Below are positions 49,778 to 58,854 of a stretch of 64,000 nt of DNA, one piece after another. Made by a program: the position numbers and the translations under genes. How positions within the stretch are numbered: the stretch's first letter is position 1; each line of letters opens with the position of its first letter. The notes under the pieces are model-generated. The model was not told the origin of the DNA. It was given only the letters and a program-made list of their open reading frames with translations, and made no database searches. This stretch comes from Aquitalea pelogenes (GTDB lineage Bacteria > Pseudomonadota > Gammaproteobacteria > Burkholderiales > Chromobacteriaceae), in contig NZ_LNQV01000018.1 in NCBI RefSeq assembly GCF_001515305.1, positions 1 to 64,000 of the forward strand, read 5' to 3'.

Positions 49778-52474
49778 ATGACTGATACCCGACCTGATCC
49801 CGATGCCCTGCTCGACGCCATCAAGCAGGATGAACTGGCTGCCCAACGTGGTCGCCTGAAAATTTTCTTTGGCGCCTGCGCCGGTGTGGGCAAGACCTTC
49901 GCCATGCTCAGTGCTGCCCGTGTACGCCAGCAAGAAGGCTGCAAGGTACTGGTGGGCGTGGTGGAAACACATGGCCGCAAGGAAACCGAAGCGCAGCTGC
50001 ATGGACTTGAAGTACTGCCCCTCACACAGATTGAATACAAGGGGCGCAGTCTGGCCGAGTTTGATCTGGACAGCGCACTGGCCCGCCAGCCGCAGCTGAT
50101 CCTGATGGACGAGTTCGCTCACTCCAACGTTCCCGGCTCACGCCACAGCAAACGCTGGCAGGACGTGGAAGAGCTGCTGGCCGCCGGTATTGATGTCTAC
50201 ACCACGCTGAATGTGCAGCATCTGGAAAGCCTGAACGATGTGGTGGGCCAGATCACCGGCATCGTAGTGCGCGAAACCCTGCCCGATCATGTATTCGATC
50301 AGGCTGCGGAAGTGGCGCTGGTCGACCTGCCGCCAGACGAACTGCTGGCGCGACTGGCTGCCGGCAAAGTGTATCTGGCTCACCAAGCTGAACGGGCAGT
50401 GAAGAACTTCTTCCGCAAGGGCAATCTGCTGGCGCTGCGCGAGCTGGCCCTGCGCCGCACCGCCGACCGGGTGGATGCGCAAATGCGCGCCTACCGGGCC
50501 GACCAGTCAATCAAGCCGGTGTGGCATGCCCGTGAACGCTTGCTGATCTGCGTGGGACATGGTCCCGGTACGGAAAAGCTGGTGCGCAGCGGCAAGCGGC
50601 TGGCTGCCAGCCTGGATGCCGACTGGATTGCCGTATTTGTGGAAACTCCGGCACTGCAACGCCTGCCGGAAGCCCAGCGCGCCCGCATCATGAAGGGACT
50701 GAAGCTGGCACAGGAACTGGGCGCGGAAACCACGGTACTGGGCGGTAGCGACCTGGCCGCCACCCTGCTGGCCTATGCGCGCAGCCGCAATGTTTCCAAG
50801 CTGGTGGTGGGCAAGTCCTCGGCCGGGCCGTTGCGCCGCCTGCTGCGCCGCCCCTTGCTGGAACAGCTGACGCGGCAGGCAGATGATGTCGATGTCTACG
50901 TGGTATCACACGAGCACGACCCGGACAGCACCGCACCGCAGGAAGGTTTCAACCGGCTGCTGTTTGGTGAAGCCAGCCGGCAGAAACAAGGCCACGGCTA
51001 TGTGGCTGCCTTGCTGGCCTGCCTGCTGACCACCGGTCTTGTGAGCCTGCTGACGCCGTTTTTTGACCTGTCCAATGTGGTGATGCTCTACCTCTTGGCC
51101 GTGGTGCTGATTGCCGTACGCTTTGGCCGCGGCCCCGGCGTGCTGGCCTCGCTGGTATCGGTGGCCACCTTCGACTTTTTCTTTGTGCCGCCACGGCTGT
51201 CCCTGTCGGTATCCGACACCCAGTATCTGCTCACCTTCGCCGTGATGTTTGCCGTGGCGCTGATCATCAGCCAGCTGGCAGCCCGGCTGCGCTTTGAAGC
51301 CAATATCGCCACCTACCGGGAACGCCGCACCCGCGCGCTGTACGAGCTGGGCCGCGAACTGGCAGCGGCCCTGACCGCCAACCAGATCATCGACATCGCC
51401 GTCAGCCGCCTGCAACCCTTGTTCAATGCCAGCATCGTGCTGCTCACCCCCAACAGCCAGGAACAGCTGCGCGCCGAAAACGACAGTACAGCACAGGCCG
51501 ATCTGGGCGTGGCGCAATGGGTCTACGACAAGCAGCAGGCCGCCGGCCTTGGCACCCAGACCCTGCCCTCCAATGCCATGCTCTACCTGCCGCTCAAGGC
51601 GCCGATGCGCAATCGCGGCGTGCTGGCCGTGTTGCCCGAACAACTGGATCAGGTGTTCCTGCCCGAACAGCAACGCCTGCTGGAAACCTGCGCGGCACAG
51701 ATTGCGCTGGCGCTGGAACGGGTGCATTACGTCGAAGTGGCGCAGGACGCCATTGTCGCCATGGAATCCGAACGACTGCGCAACAGCGTGCTGTCCGTCA
51801 TCTCGCACGACCTGCGCACCCCGCTCACCACGCTGGTCGGCCTCTCCAGCCTGCTGGCGGAAGGCCAGGTGGATGCGCGCAAACAAGCCAGCATTGCCCA
51901 GTCCATTCAGGAAGAATCGCTGCGCATGAACCATCTGGTGACCAATCTGCTGGACATGGCCAGGCTGCAATCCGGCGTCAAACTCAACAAGGCCTGGCAA
52001 CTGCTGGATGACGTGGTGGGCAGCGCGCTGCGGGCTTGCCAGCGCAATCTGCAAGGACATCAGCTGGAAGTGGCACTGGCCAGTGATTTGCCGGTGCTGG
52101 AATACGATGCCGTGCTGATTGAGCGCGTACTGGTGAACCTGCTGGAAAACGCGGCCAAATATACGCCGCCCGGCAGCCATATCACCCTGCTGGCCCAGCC
52201 GGAGGGCGCTACAATACGCGTTTGCGTGCAGGATGACGGCCCCGGCCTGCCCAGTGGACTGGAACAAAAACTGTTCGACAAATTCAGCCGCGGCAACAGC
52301 GAATCCACCACACCGGGTGTGGGCCTTGGCCTGGCCATCTGCCGCAGCATTGTCGAAGCACACGGCGGCCAGATTACCGCCAGCAACCGCCAGCCGCACG
52401 GTGCCGCCTTCTGCTTTACCCTGCCGGTCAGCCAGATGCCGGCCCTGCCCGGCGACGAGGAAATCCAGCCATGA
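49778..52474 (+). CDS. kdpD: Osmosensitive K+ channel sensor histidine kinase KdpD
   Basis: 898-aa kinase that senses low K+ or osmotic stress and phosphorylates KdpE. N-terminal KdpD domain with Walker A GACAGVGKT (G32-T40), then a USP-like domain (~250-370), four membrane segments (~405-495), a GAF-like domain, HisKA with His677 in VISHDLRTPL, and HATPase with NLLENAAKY, DDGPGL and GVGLGLAICR. Stop overlaps the kdpE start (ATGA). Confidence 0.96.
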   Translation: MTDTRPDPDALLDAIKQDELAAQRGRLKIFFGACAGVGKTFAMLSAARVRQQEGCKVLVGVVETHGRKETEAQLHGLEVLPLTQIEYKGRSLAEFDLDSALARQPQLILMDEFAHSNVPGSRHSKRWQDVEELLAAGIDVYTTLNVQHLESLNDVVGQITGIVVRETLPDHVFDQAAEVALVDLPPDELLARLAAGKVYLAHQAERAVKNFFRKGNLLALRELALRRTADRVDAQMRAYRADQSIKPVWHARERLLICVGHGPGTEKLVRSGKRLAASLDADWIAVFVETPALQRLPEAQRARIMKGLKLAQELGAETTVLGGSDLAATLLAYARSRNVSKLVVGKSSAGPLRRLLRRPLLEQLTRQADDVDVYVVSHEHDPDSTAPQEGFNRLLFGEASRQKQGHGYVAALLACLLTTGLVSLLTPFFDLSNVVMLYLLAVVLIAVRFGRGPGVLASLVSVATFDFFFVPPRLSLSVSDTQYLLTFAVMFAVALIISQLAARLRFEANIATYRERRTRALYELGRELAAALTANQIIDIAVSRLQPLFNASIVLLTPNSQEQLRAENDSTAQADLGVAQWVYDKQQAAGLGTQTLPSNAMLYLPLKAPMRNRGVLAVLPEQLDQVFLPEQQRLLETCAAQIALALERVHYVEVAQDAIVAMESERLRNSVLSVISHDLRTPLTTLVGLSSLLAEGQVDARKQASIAQSIQEESLRMNHLVTNLLDMARLQSGVKLNKAWQLLDDVVGSALRACQRNLQGHQLEVALASDLPVLEYDAVLIERVLVNLLENAAKYTPPGSHITLLAQPEGATIRVCVQDDGPGLPSGLEQKLFDKFSRGNSESTTPGVGLGLAICRSIVEAHGGQITASNRQPHGAAFCFTLPVSQMPALPGDEEIQP

Positions 52475-53166
52475 GTGAAACACCTGTCCACCTGGTGGTC
52501 ATCGAGGACGAAAAACCCATCCGCCGCTTTCTGGCCTCGGCACTGGATGGCGACAACTGGGTGGTGCACGAAGCCGAAACCGGCAAGCAAGGCCTGATTG
52601 AAGTGGCCACCCGCAAACCCGACCTGGTGATACTGGACCTGGGCCTGCCGGACATGAACGGCATTGAAGTGATCCGCCAGCTGCGCGAGTGGACCGACCT
52701 GCCCATTCTGGTGCTCTCCGCCCGTACCCAGGAAACGGAAAAGGTACTGGCGCTGGATGCCGGTGCCGACGACTACCTGACCAAACCGTTTGGCGTGGCC
52801 GAGTGCATGGCGCGCATCCGTGTCCTGCTGCGGCGGCGCAACCAGGGCAGTGCCGCCCCGGTGCAAACCTTTGGCTTTGGCCCCATCGAAGTGGATCTGG
52901 TCAACCGCACCGTCAGCAAGCATGGCAAGCCCATCCACCTCACCCCCATCGAATACCGCTTGCTGGCTACCCTGATCCGCAACAGCGGCAAGGTCATCAC
53001 CCACCGCGAACTGCTGCTGGCGGTATGGGGGCCGTCCTTTTCCGAGCACAACCAGTACCTGCGCGTCTACATGGGACATTTGCGGCAAAAGCTGGAAGAC
53101 AATCCGGCCATGCCGCAGCACATCCTCACTGAAACCGGCGTGGGCTACCGCCTGCTCGAACGCTAG
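52471..53166 (+). CDS. kdpE: Two-component response regulator KdpE
   Basis: 231-aa OmpR-type regulator of the kdp operon. Receiver domain with acidic pair ED near residues 12-13, phosphorylated Asp56 in LVILDLGLPD and Lys in TKPFG; C-terminal winged helix with HLTPIEYRLLATL and GVGYRLLE. Overlaps kdpD by 4 nt. Probable target is the T-rich repeat at 44833-44849. Confidence 0.95.
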   Translation: MSETPVHLVVIEDEKPIRRFLASALDGDNWVVHEAETGKQGLIEVATRKPDLVILDLGLPDMNGIEVIRQLREWTDLPILVLSARTQETEKVLALDAGADDYLTKPFGVAECMARIRVLLRRRNQGSAAPVQTFGFGPIEVDLVNRTVSKHGKPIHLTPIEYRLLATLIRNSGKVITHRELLLAVWGPSFSEHNQYLRVYMGHLRQKLEDNPAMPQHILTETGVGYRLLER

Positions 53167-53424
53167 CTACTCCGGCTTACCCGGCCAGCCGCCCCACGGC
53201 TCGCTTGGCGGCTGTCCCGGCCTGCATGGCATTTTCCGGATGGCCGCCATTTTCACCTGACATATCAAGTAAAAATCCCTGGCAATCGACCAGCCATTTC
53301 CTGCCAGCATAATCAGAAATCGGCTATTTCTGGCCCACTTCCCGCATTTGTAGACTGCTCTCCCAGCCACCACTGAAACGCCTGCCCTCCGGCATCGCAC
53401 ATCAGTCATCAAACGGGAGAGACC

Positions 53425-54366
53425 TTGAAACGCTTCGCCATTGCCGGCATCCAGATGCCGGTTTCCGCCTTTGAAGAAAACATCACCCGCATGGGGCACT
53501 ACGTCGCCCATGTCAAACACCGTTTTCCCTGGGTGGACATGGTGCTGTTTTCCGAGCTGGCAGCCTACGGCCCCAATCCCTTGCGCGCCGAAACCATGCC
53601 GGGAGAGGCCGAAGAACGACTGTGCCGGATTGCCGCGCGCCATGGCGTATGGCTGATTCCCGGCTCGCTGTTCGAACAGCGTGATGGCTGCATTTTCAAT
53701 ACCAGCCCGGTCATCAACCCGCAGGGCGAAGTCATCGCCCGCTTCAGCAAGCTGTTTCCCTTCCTGCCTTACGAAAAAGGCATTACCGCCGGTGACCGGT
53801 TTGTGGTGTTTGATGTACCGGGCGCAGGCCGCTTCGGCATTTCCATTTGCTACGACATGTGGTTTCCGGAAACCACCCGCACCCTGGCAGCCATGGGGGC
53901 GGAAGTCATCCTGCACCCCACCATGACCGACACCATAGACCGCGAAGTGGAGCTGGCCATTGCCCGCGCCTCTGCCGCCACCAACCAGCTGTATTTCTTC
54001 GACATCAACGGCGTGGGCGATGGCGGCACGGGCCGCTCCATCGTGGTGGACCCGTCCGGTCATGTATTGCACCAGGCCGGGTCGGGCGCGGAAATCATTC
54101 CGGTGGAAGTGGATTTCGACAAGGTAAGGCGCGAACGCGAACGCGGCCTGCGTGGTCTGGGCCAGCCCCTGAAGAGCTTTCGCGATCGCCGTTGTGAATT
54201 CCCCGTTTATCAGCGCGACAGCGGGGTGGATGGCTTCCTGCATACGCTGGGACCGCTGGTCAAGCCGGAAGACCACGACCAGAGCGGGCTGTCCGGCCCA
54301 GGTGGCCCCGTGCCGGACACCCCGGCCCTGCAGACCGCCGGGACCGGTGAGCAAGACCCACAATGA
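53425..54366 (+). CDS. Carbon-nitrogen hydrolase (nitrilase superfamily amidase)
   Basis: 313-aa amidase with the complete Glu-Lys-Cys set: E44 (LFSELAAYG), K109 (RFSKLFPF) and C142 (SICYDMWFPE). It should cleave or transfer an amide or nitrile; substrate unknown. The last ~40 residues are Gly/Pro/Asp-rich and probably disordered. It begins a three-gene forward run with an ATP-grasp ligase and a C45-type Ntn hydrolase, 258 nt after kdpE. The stop overlaps a possible upstream start of the next gene (ATGA at 54363), which hints at coupling. Confidence 0.85.
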   Translation: MKRFAIAGIQMPVSAFEENITRMGHYVAHVKHRFPWVDMVLFSELAAYGPNPLRAETMPGEAEERLCRIAARHGVWLIPGSLFEQRDGCIFNTSPVINPQGEVIARFSKLFPFLPYEKGITAGDRFVVFDVPGAGRFGISICYDMWFPETTRTLAAMGAEVILHPTMTDTIDREVELAIARASAATNQLYFFDINGVGDGGTGRSIVVDPSGHVLHQAGSGAEIIPVEVDFDKVRRERERGLRGLGQPLKSFRDRRCEFPVYQRDSGVDGFLHTLGPLVKPEDHDQSGLSGPGGPVPDTPALQTAGTGEQDPQ

Positions 54367-54491
54367 TAGCCAGTGCCATGGCCATGCGCTGGCTGCGCCA
54401 TTGCCGGCAGTGGCTGCAATCCATGTCAACCGCCAGCCGGCAGCACCAGACAGCAAAAACACCACCGCGAGCCGTTCAGGGAGAACCAACC

Positions 54492-55946
54492 ATGCAAAAA
54501 GTCAGCAATATTTCCGATCTGCGCCTGCTGTTTCACCGCAATGAACGGCCGATCTACTTCATCAGCGCCACCAATTTCAATCTGCTGGGCATAGACCAGT
54601 GGGTAAACCGCTTCAAGTACATCAACTACATCGACTGTTTCGATGGCCGCCACCCCAATGTCTTTGTGCCGCCACAGTTACCGCACGAAGAGTTCCAGTC
54701 CATCGAAGACATCAATAACTACCTGCTGCAGCACAAGGACGTGGTGGATTATGTCGAGCGCGCCGGAGGTCGGCCGGTGGCGGTATTCCTGATGTTCGAT
54801 GAGGAAACCGAACGGCTGTGCCATGAACTGGGCATCGAAGTATGGTTTCCCAGCGCCAGCTTGCGCGAGCGCTGCGACAACAAGATGGAAACCGTGCGCA
54901 TCGGCAACAAGGCCGGCGTGCCTTCCGTCCCCAACGCCCTGTGCAAGGTGGATAGCTATGCCCACCTGCGCGAGATTGCCGACGCGCATGGCCTTGGCGA
55001 ACAGCTGGTGGTGCAAACCGCCTTTGGCGACTCCGGCCACACCACCTTCTTCATTTCCAGCGAAGCCGATTTCGACCGTCACGCCCAGGACATCATCCAG
55101 GACCCGGAGGTCAAGATCATGCAGCGCATCAACTGCCGTGGTGCCACGCTGGAAGCCTGTGCCACCCGCAGCGGCACCCTGGTGGGGCCACTGCTTACCG
55201 AGGTGGTGGGCGAACCGGAGCTGACCCCCTATCGCGGTGGCTGGTGCGGCAATGAAATCTTCCCCGGCGCTTTCAGTGAGGAAGTACGCGCCAAGGCTCG
55301 CGAGATGGCTTACCGTTTTGGCAACCAGCTGATGGCGGAAGGCTACCGTGGCTATTTCGATCTGGATTTCCTGATCGACAAGGACACTGATGAAGTCTAT
55401 CTGGGCGAGCTGAATCCACGCATCTGCGGTGCCAGCCCGATGACCAACCATGCAGCCTTTGCCTATGCCGATGTGCCGCTGTTCCTGTTCCATCTGCTGG
55501 AATTTTCCGGCATCGACTTTGAACTGGATGTGGAAGAACTGAACGCCCGCTGGGCCAACCCGGCCTTCATCGACAGCTGGAGCCAGCTGGTAATCAAGCA
55601 TACCGCCAACAATGTGGACATCATCACCCATGCCCCGGCCACCGGTATCTACCGCATGGCAGAAGACGGCTCGGTGTCCTACCATCGCTTCGATTACAAG
55701 CGCCAGGATATCGAATCGGAAAACGAAGCCTTTTTCCTGCGCATCAGCGGGCCGGGCGACTATCGTTATGAGGGGGCGGACCTGGGCATCCTGATTACCC
55801 GCGGCCGTTCCATGAGCGACGACTTTGCGCTCAATGACCGCGCGCGCCACTGGATAGCCGGCATCAAGAAATACTATGCGGCCAAGCCCATCATGGCCGT
55901 GCATGATGAAAGCCTGCCCGCACCCGGAGCCTTCAAGATCCTGTAG
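54492..55946 (+). CDS. ATP-grasp domain protein (carboxylate-amine ligase type)
   Basis: 484 aa from MQKVSNISDLR. The ATP-grasp fold shows in EQLVVQTAFGDSGHTTFFI (phosphate loop region), KIMQRINCRG (lysine and backbone), and metal ligands in YFDLDFLID and YLGELNPRICGASPM. It should activate a carboxylate as acyl-phosphate and join it to an amine or thiol. ATG 54492 has GGGAGA before it; the frame is open to ATG 54363, which would add 43 residues but lacks a ribosome site other than ATGA overlap. No biotin or known substrate domain. Function unassigned. Confidence 0.78.
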   Translation: MQKVSNISDLRLLFHRNERPIYFISATNFNLLGIDQWVNRFKYINYIDCFDGRHPNVFVPPQLPHEEFQSIEDINNYLLQHKDVVDYVERAGGRPVAVFLMFDEETERLCHELGIEVWFPSASLRERCDNKMETVRIGNKAGVPSVPNALCKVDSYAHLREIADAHGLGEQLVVQTAFGDSGHTTFFISSEADFDRHAQDIIQDPEVKIMQRINCRGATLEACATRSGTLVGPLLTEVVGEPELTPYRGGWCGNEIFPGAFSEEVRAKAREMAYRFGNQLMAEGYRGYFDLDFLIDKDTDEVYLGELNPRICGASPMTNHAAFAYADVPLFLFHLLEFSGIDFELDVEELNARWANPAFIDSWSQLVIKHTANNVDIITHAPATGIYRMAEDGSVSYHRFDYKRQDIESENEAFFLRISGPGDYRYEGADLGILITRGRSMSDDFALNDRARHWIAGIKKYYAAKPIMAVHDESLPAPGAFKIL

Positions 55947-56008
55947 TCCCCGCTACCAACCTGGCAGTCGCCTGCAGCACGGCGGTGGCCTCAGCCCCAG
56001 TGAGACAC

Positions 56009-57001
56009 ATGCGCTGTACATTTGAAGCGATACGAGAAGATACGCCGGGAGCACGCTGGCAAGCACTGTTTCAATTACGCTGGCCGGCCTATCAGCAGTG
56101 GTTCCTGCGCGATGGCTACCGGGCACGGCCCTCTTACCTGGCAGGACGGCGCGCACTGCGCCAGCACATGCCGGAGCTGTCCGGGCTGTATCAGCAATTG
56201 TGCGAACTGGCTGGCGGTGGCGATCTGGAAGCCCGCTTCCTGTTGCAATGGTGTCCGCCATCCTATATCACCGGCTGTTCGCAGGCCGTCTGGCTGGACC
56301 CGACCGGGCAGGAAGGGCCTGTACTGGCACGCAATTACGACTACGCTCCCGCCCTGCTGGAAGGCAGCTGGCTGGCCACCCGCTGGCTGGGCCGCCAGGT
56401 GCTGGTGATGAGCGATTGCCTGTGGGGCGCGCTGGATGGCATCAACGAAGACGGCCTCGCCGTTTCCCTGTCATTTGGCGGGCGCACGGCAGTGGGCGAA
56501 GGTTTCGGCATTCCGCTGGTGCTGCGTTACCTGCTGGAGGCAGCCAGCAATACCGCCGAAGCCATCGCCATCCTGCAGCGGCTGCCGGTACACATGACCT
56601 ACAACATCAGCCTGCTGGACCAGCACAGCCACTGGGCCACGGTATTTGTCGCACCGGACCGGCCGGCCGAAGTGGTGCATCGCCCGGCGGTGGCCAACCA
56701 TCAGCATGGGGTGGAATGGCAGGCCCATGCCAGGGCAACACTGTCGGAAGAACGTGAATGGATGTTGAGCCAGGGGGTGCGCAAGGCAGAGCATGCGGAT
56801 GATGTGGTACGTACCCTGTTGCGGCCACCCTTGTTCCAGACCGCCTATGGGCGCGGCTATGGCACGCTCTACACGGCGGCCTACCATCCTCACACCCTGA
56901 TGGCCGAACTGTTGTGGCCAGACATGCGCTGGCCGCAATACTGCCTTGATGTGCAGGAAGGCGTACTGAACGTGCGCTTTGATGCCAATCACAGCCTGTA
57001 A
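56009..57001 (+). CDS. C45-type Ntn hydrolase (acyl-CoA:6-APA acyltransferase-like)
   Basis: 330-aa Ntn-fold protein. Cys90 in SYITGCSQAVW is the likely nucleophile exposed by cleavage after Gly89, and the ARNYDYAP motif downstream matches the GRNxDW of this family, which includes penicillin acyltransferase and bile-salt/acid-ceramidase relatives. No signal peptide. 62 nt after the ATP-grasp gene. Either ATG 56009 or GTG 55985 may start it; neither has a strong ribosome site. Acts on amide bonds, substrate unknown. Confidence 0.75.
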   Translation: MRCTFEAIREDTPGARWQALFQLRWPAYQQWFLRDGYRARPSYLAGRRALRQHMPELSGLYQQLCELAGGGDLEARFLLQWCPPSYITGCSQAVWLDPTGQEGPVLARNYDYAPALLEGSWLATRWLGRQVLVMSDCLWGALDGINEDGLAVSLSFGGRTAVGEGFGIPLVLRYLLEAASNTAEAIAILQRLPVHMTYNISLLDQHSHWATVFVAPDRPAEVVHRPAVANHQHGVEWQAHARATLSEEREWMLSQGVRKAEHADDVVRTLLRPPLFQTAYGRGYGTLYTAAYHPHTLMAELLWPDMRWPQYCLDVQEGVLNVRFDANHSL

Positions 57002-57249
57002 TGCCAGCGGCAGTCAGCGCAGAGGTCTTGCTAAGACTGCTGGCTTGTCATCCTGTTTGATCACAAGCCGACACATCCATACAGCATGAAAAATCAGGTC
57101 AAATCATGACAGAATGACTATTTGTCATGAAAAGGTAATAATTTATTCGCATTGGCTGTGGCAGACTGTGCCTTGCTTTTACAACATATATGTACAGTTG
57201 TTATGACTGCTTCGTCCAGTAATACACCGTACCAGCAAGGATCATTACC

Positions 57250-57672
57250 ATGAATGCCGCCAAGAAAATCCGTCGATTCATTGAAGAAAACCAGGACCCG
57301 GAACAAGTCCAGGTACTCAAGGATCTGGCAGCGGCACTGGAAATGGGACGTGCTTTTGACCTCGGCAGCCTGTACCAGATCGATATGCGCTATTTCGAAG
57401 TTGCCCTCGACCTGCTGAAAGACTGGCGATTTGATCACCACATCGCCGCCCGTAGCAAGCTGCTGGAGCAGCTGCTGACCGAGATCGCCCCGGATCTGCG
57501 TGCCGACAACAGCAGTGCCGCACCGGCAGCTGCGGTTGAAACCAGTGTGGAAGCAGCAGAAGCCAGCAGCCCGGAACAAACCGGCAAGGCCGACAGCGCT
57601 GCACCACAGACCGAATCGGCAGCCAGCAGCAAGCCGGCCACCAGCCGCCGTCGCAAGGCCGCCGCCGAGTAA
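57250..57672 (+). CDS. Hypothetical protein with low-complexity tail
   Basis: 140 aa. The first ~80 residues are helical and conserved-looking (KIRRFIEENQDPEQVQVLKDL ... QIDMRYFEVALDLLKDW, quoted in parts). From ~85 on it is Ala/Ser/Glu-rich and ends in the basic SRRRKAAAE, reminiscent of phasin or nucleoid-associated tails. AAGGA precedes the ATG. Family not recognised. Confidence 0.7.
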   Translation: MNAAKKIRRFIEENQDPEQVQVLKDLAAALEMGRAFDLGSLYQIDMRYFEVALDLLKDWRFDHHIAARSKLLEQLLTEIAPDLRADNSSAAPAAAVETSVEAAEASSPEQTGKADSAAPQTESAASSKPATSRRRKAAAE

Positions 57673-57700
57673 GTCTGGCAGTCAGCCGTTATGACTCAGA

Positions 57701-57805
57701 GCGGCTGACATTAGCGTAGCGTTCTTAGGGCAAGGCGCGCCGACGCCGACACTACAAGGGAACGGCAAGGAGGCGCAACGCAGCTGCAAGGGCTTTGTCA
57801 GCGGC
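57701..57805. repeat. Candidate dispersed intergenic repeat
   Basis: 105 bp ending in imperfect inverted termini GCGGCTGACA / TGTCAGCGGC (9 of 10). The inside (GGCAAGGCGCGCCGACG ... CTACAAGGGAACGGCAAGG) resembles the GGCAAGGCG/ACGGCAAGGCG spacers dispersed in many proteobacterial genomes. It fills the gap between the hypothetical gene and endA. Copy number cannot be judged within this window. Confidence 0.4.
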
Positions 57806-57807
57806 GC

Positions 57808-58662
57808 TTACTGGCATAGTTCCGCCAGCCGCTGCGGCTGGCTGACCAGGTAATTGCCCTCCCCTTGCAGGCTGACAATGCGCGCATTGCGGCGTGTCTC
57901 CCAGCTGTCCACCGGGTACTGCCTTGCCCAGGCACACATCAGTTGCCGGTCCTGCCGGCTCATGTTCAAACCGTAGCGCTGATGCATGTACAAGGTAATG
58001 CGGGCAGCACGCCCGCGCACTTCCTCGCGCGGTTGCACCCTCTTGCCGGCAAAGTCCACCACCGTGCCGCACTGGCCGTAGATGCGCACAGGCTGCTTTG
58101 ACCAGGCGCCATAAGACAGATTGCTGCGATCGGCATTCACCTCGCCCACGGCCGGAACCAGATTGTTCAGATCCCCCTCCGCCTGCCGGAAAACCGCATC
58201 ATTGGTCGCGCAATTCTTGCGTCCACCTGCCTGCCAGCACTGGCGCTGATGTCCCAGCACCCAGGCCGGCACCACATGTTCCCATTCGATACGCTTGGCC
58301 CGCTCCGGATTCTTGCGTGGCACATAGCCACAGGACAGCCAGTCCACCTCTTTGCCCTCATATGAGCAACCGCAGTAGAAATCCTGCTGCATGCCGGCAA
58401 ATACCCTGGGCAATACACGTTTGGCGGCGATGAAGTCGCGGTGCCCCACAGCCTTTTCTCCACGCACCAGCGGCGATAGCTCCACCTTGTCCTGAGCCCG
58501 ATCCGCCCGTGCGGATTGGCCTGTGCCGCTTACATCCAGCTGGCGCACAACTGTTTCGCCCAACTGGGCCAGTGTTTTCACTTCGCGCGGCAGTTTGACC
58601 GCTCCGTCCTTGTCACAAGCGCCCAGCGCCAGTAGCAAGACGGCTAATACCAGTTTTCTCAT
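57808..58662 (-). CDS. Endonuclease I family nuclease (lipoprotein)
   Basis: 284-aa periplasmic DNase of the EndA/NucM type. Start MRKLVLAVLLLALGAC gives a short signal peptide with lipobox LGAC, so it may be membrane-anchored; an upstream in-frame ATG at 58704 is possible. The catalytic region RIEWEHVVPAWVLG (general base His), followed by NDAVFRQAEGDLNNLVPAVGEVN and NRSNLSYG-like residues, matches the family. Several Cys (CGCSYEG, CWQAGGRKNC) suit disulfides. Confidence 0.88.
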   Translation of the reverse strand: MRKLVLAVLLLALGACDKDGAVKLPREVKTLAQLGETVVRQLDVSGTGQSARADRAQDKVELSPLVRGEKAVGHRDFIAAKRVLPRVFAGMQQDFYCGCSYEGKEVDWLSCGYVPRKNPERAKRIEWEHVVPAWVLGHQRQCWQAGGRKNCATNDAVFRQAEGDLNNLVPAVGEVNADRSNLSYGAWSKQPVRIYGQCGTVVDFAGKRVQPREEVRGRAARITLYMHQRYGLNMSRQDRQLMCAWARQYPVDSWETRRNARIVSLQGEGNYLVSQPQRLAELCQ

Positions 58663-58854
58663 TGTTGGCAAGGCCAGCAACATGCCATTTCGTACTGGCC
58701 ACATCCTGTACTTTAGGGAGGGGCACTATAACCGCAGCCAGACCATTTTCAAACCATCTGCGGTAGAGATCTGCCAGCAACCGGCACGCCGCCTGCGTTA
58801 CAATCCCGCCATCAGGCCAGTTGGCCTGGCCATTCACAGCAGATCAGGTCCCGC

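Noticed and set aside
53331-53346. Possible sigma-54 promoter before the nitrilase gene (GG-N10-GC)
   Set aside because: Only the GG/GC dinucleotides fit; the TTGC half is CCGC and there is no nearby enhancer-binding regulator.
53167-54489. 440-codon open frame antisense to the nitrilase gene
   Set aside because: The plus strand has the full E-K-C catalytic set; the minus strand protein has no motif.
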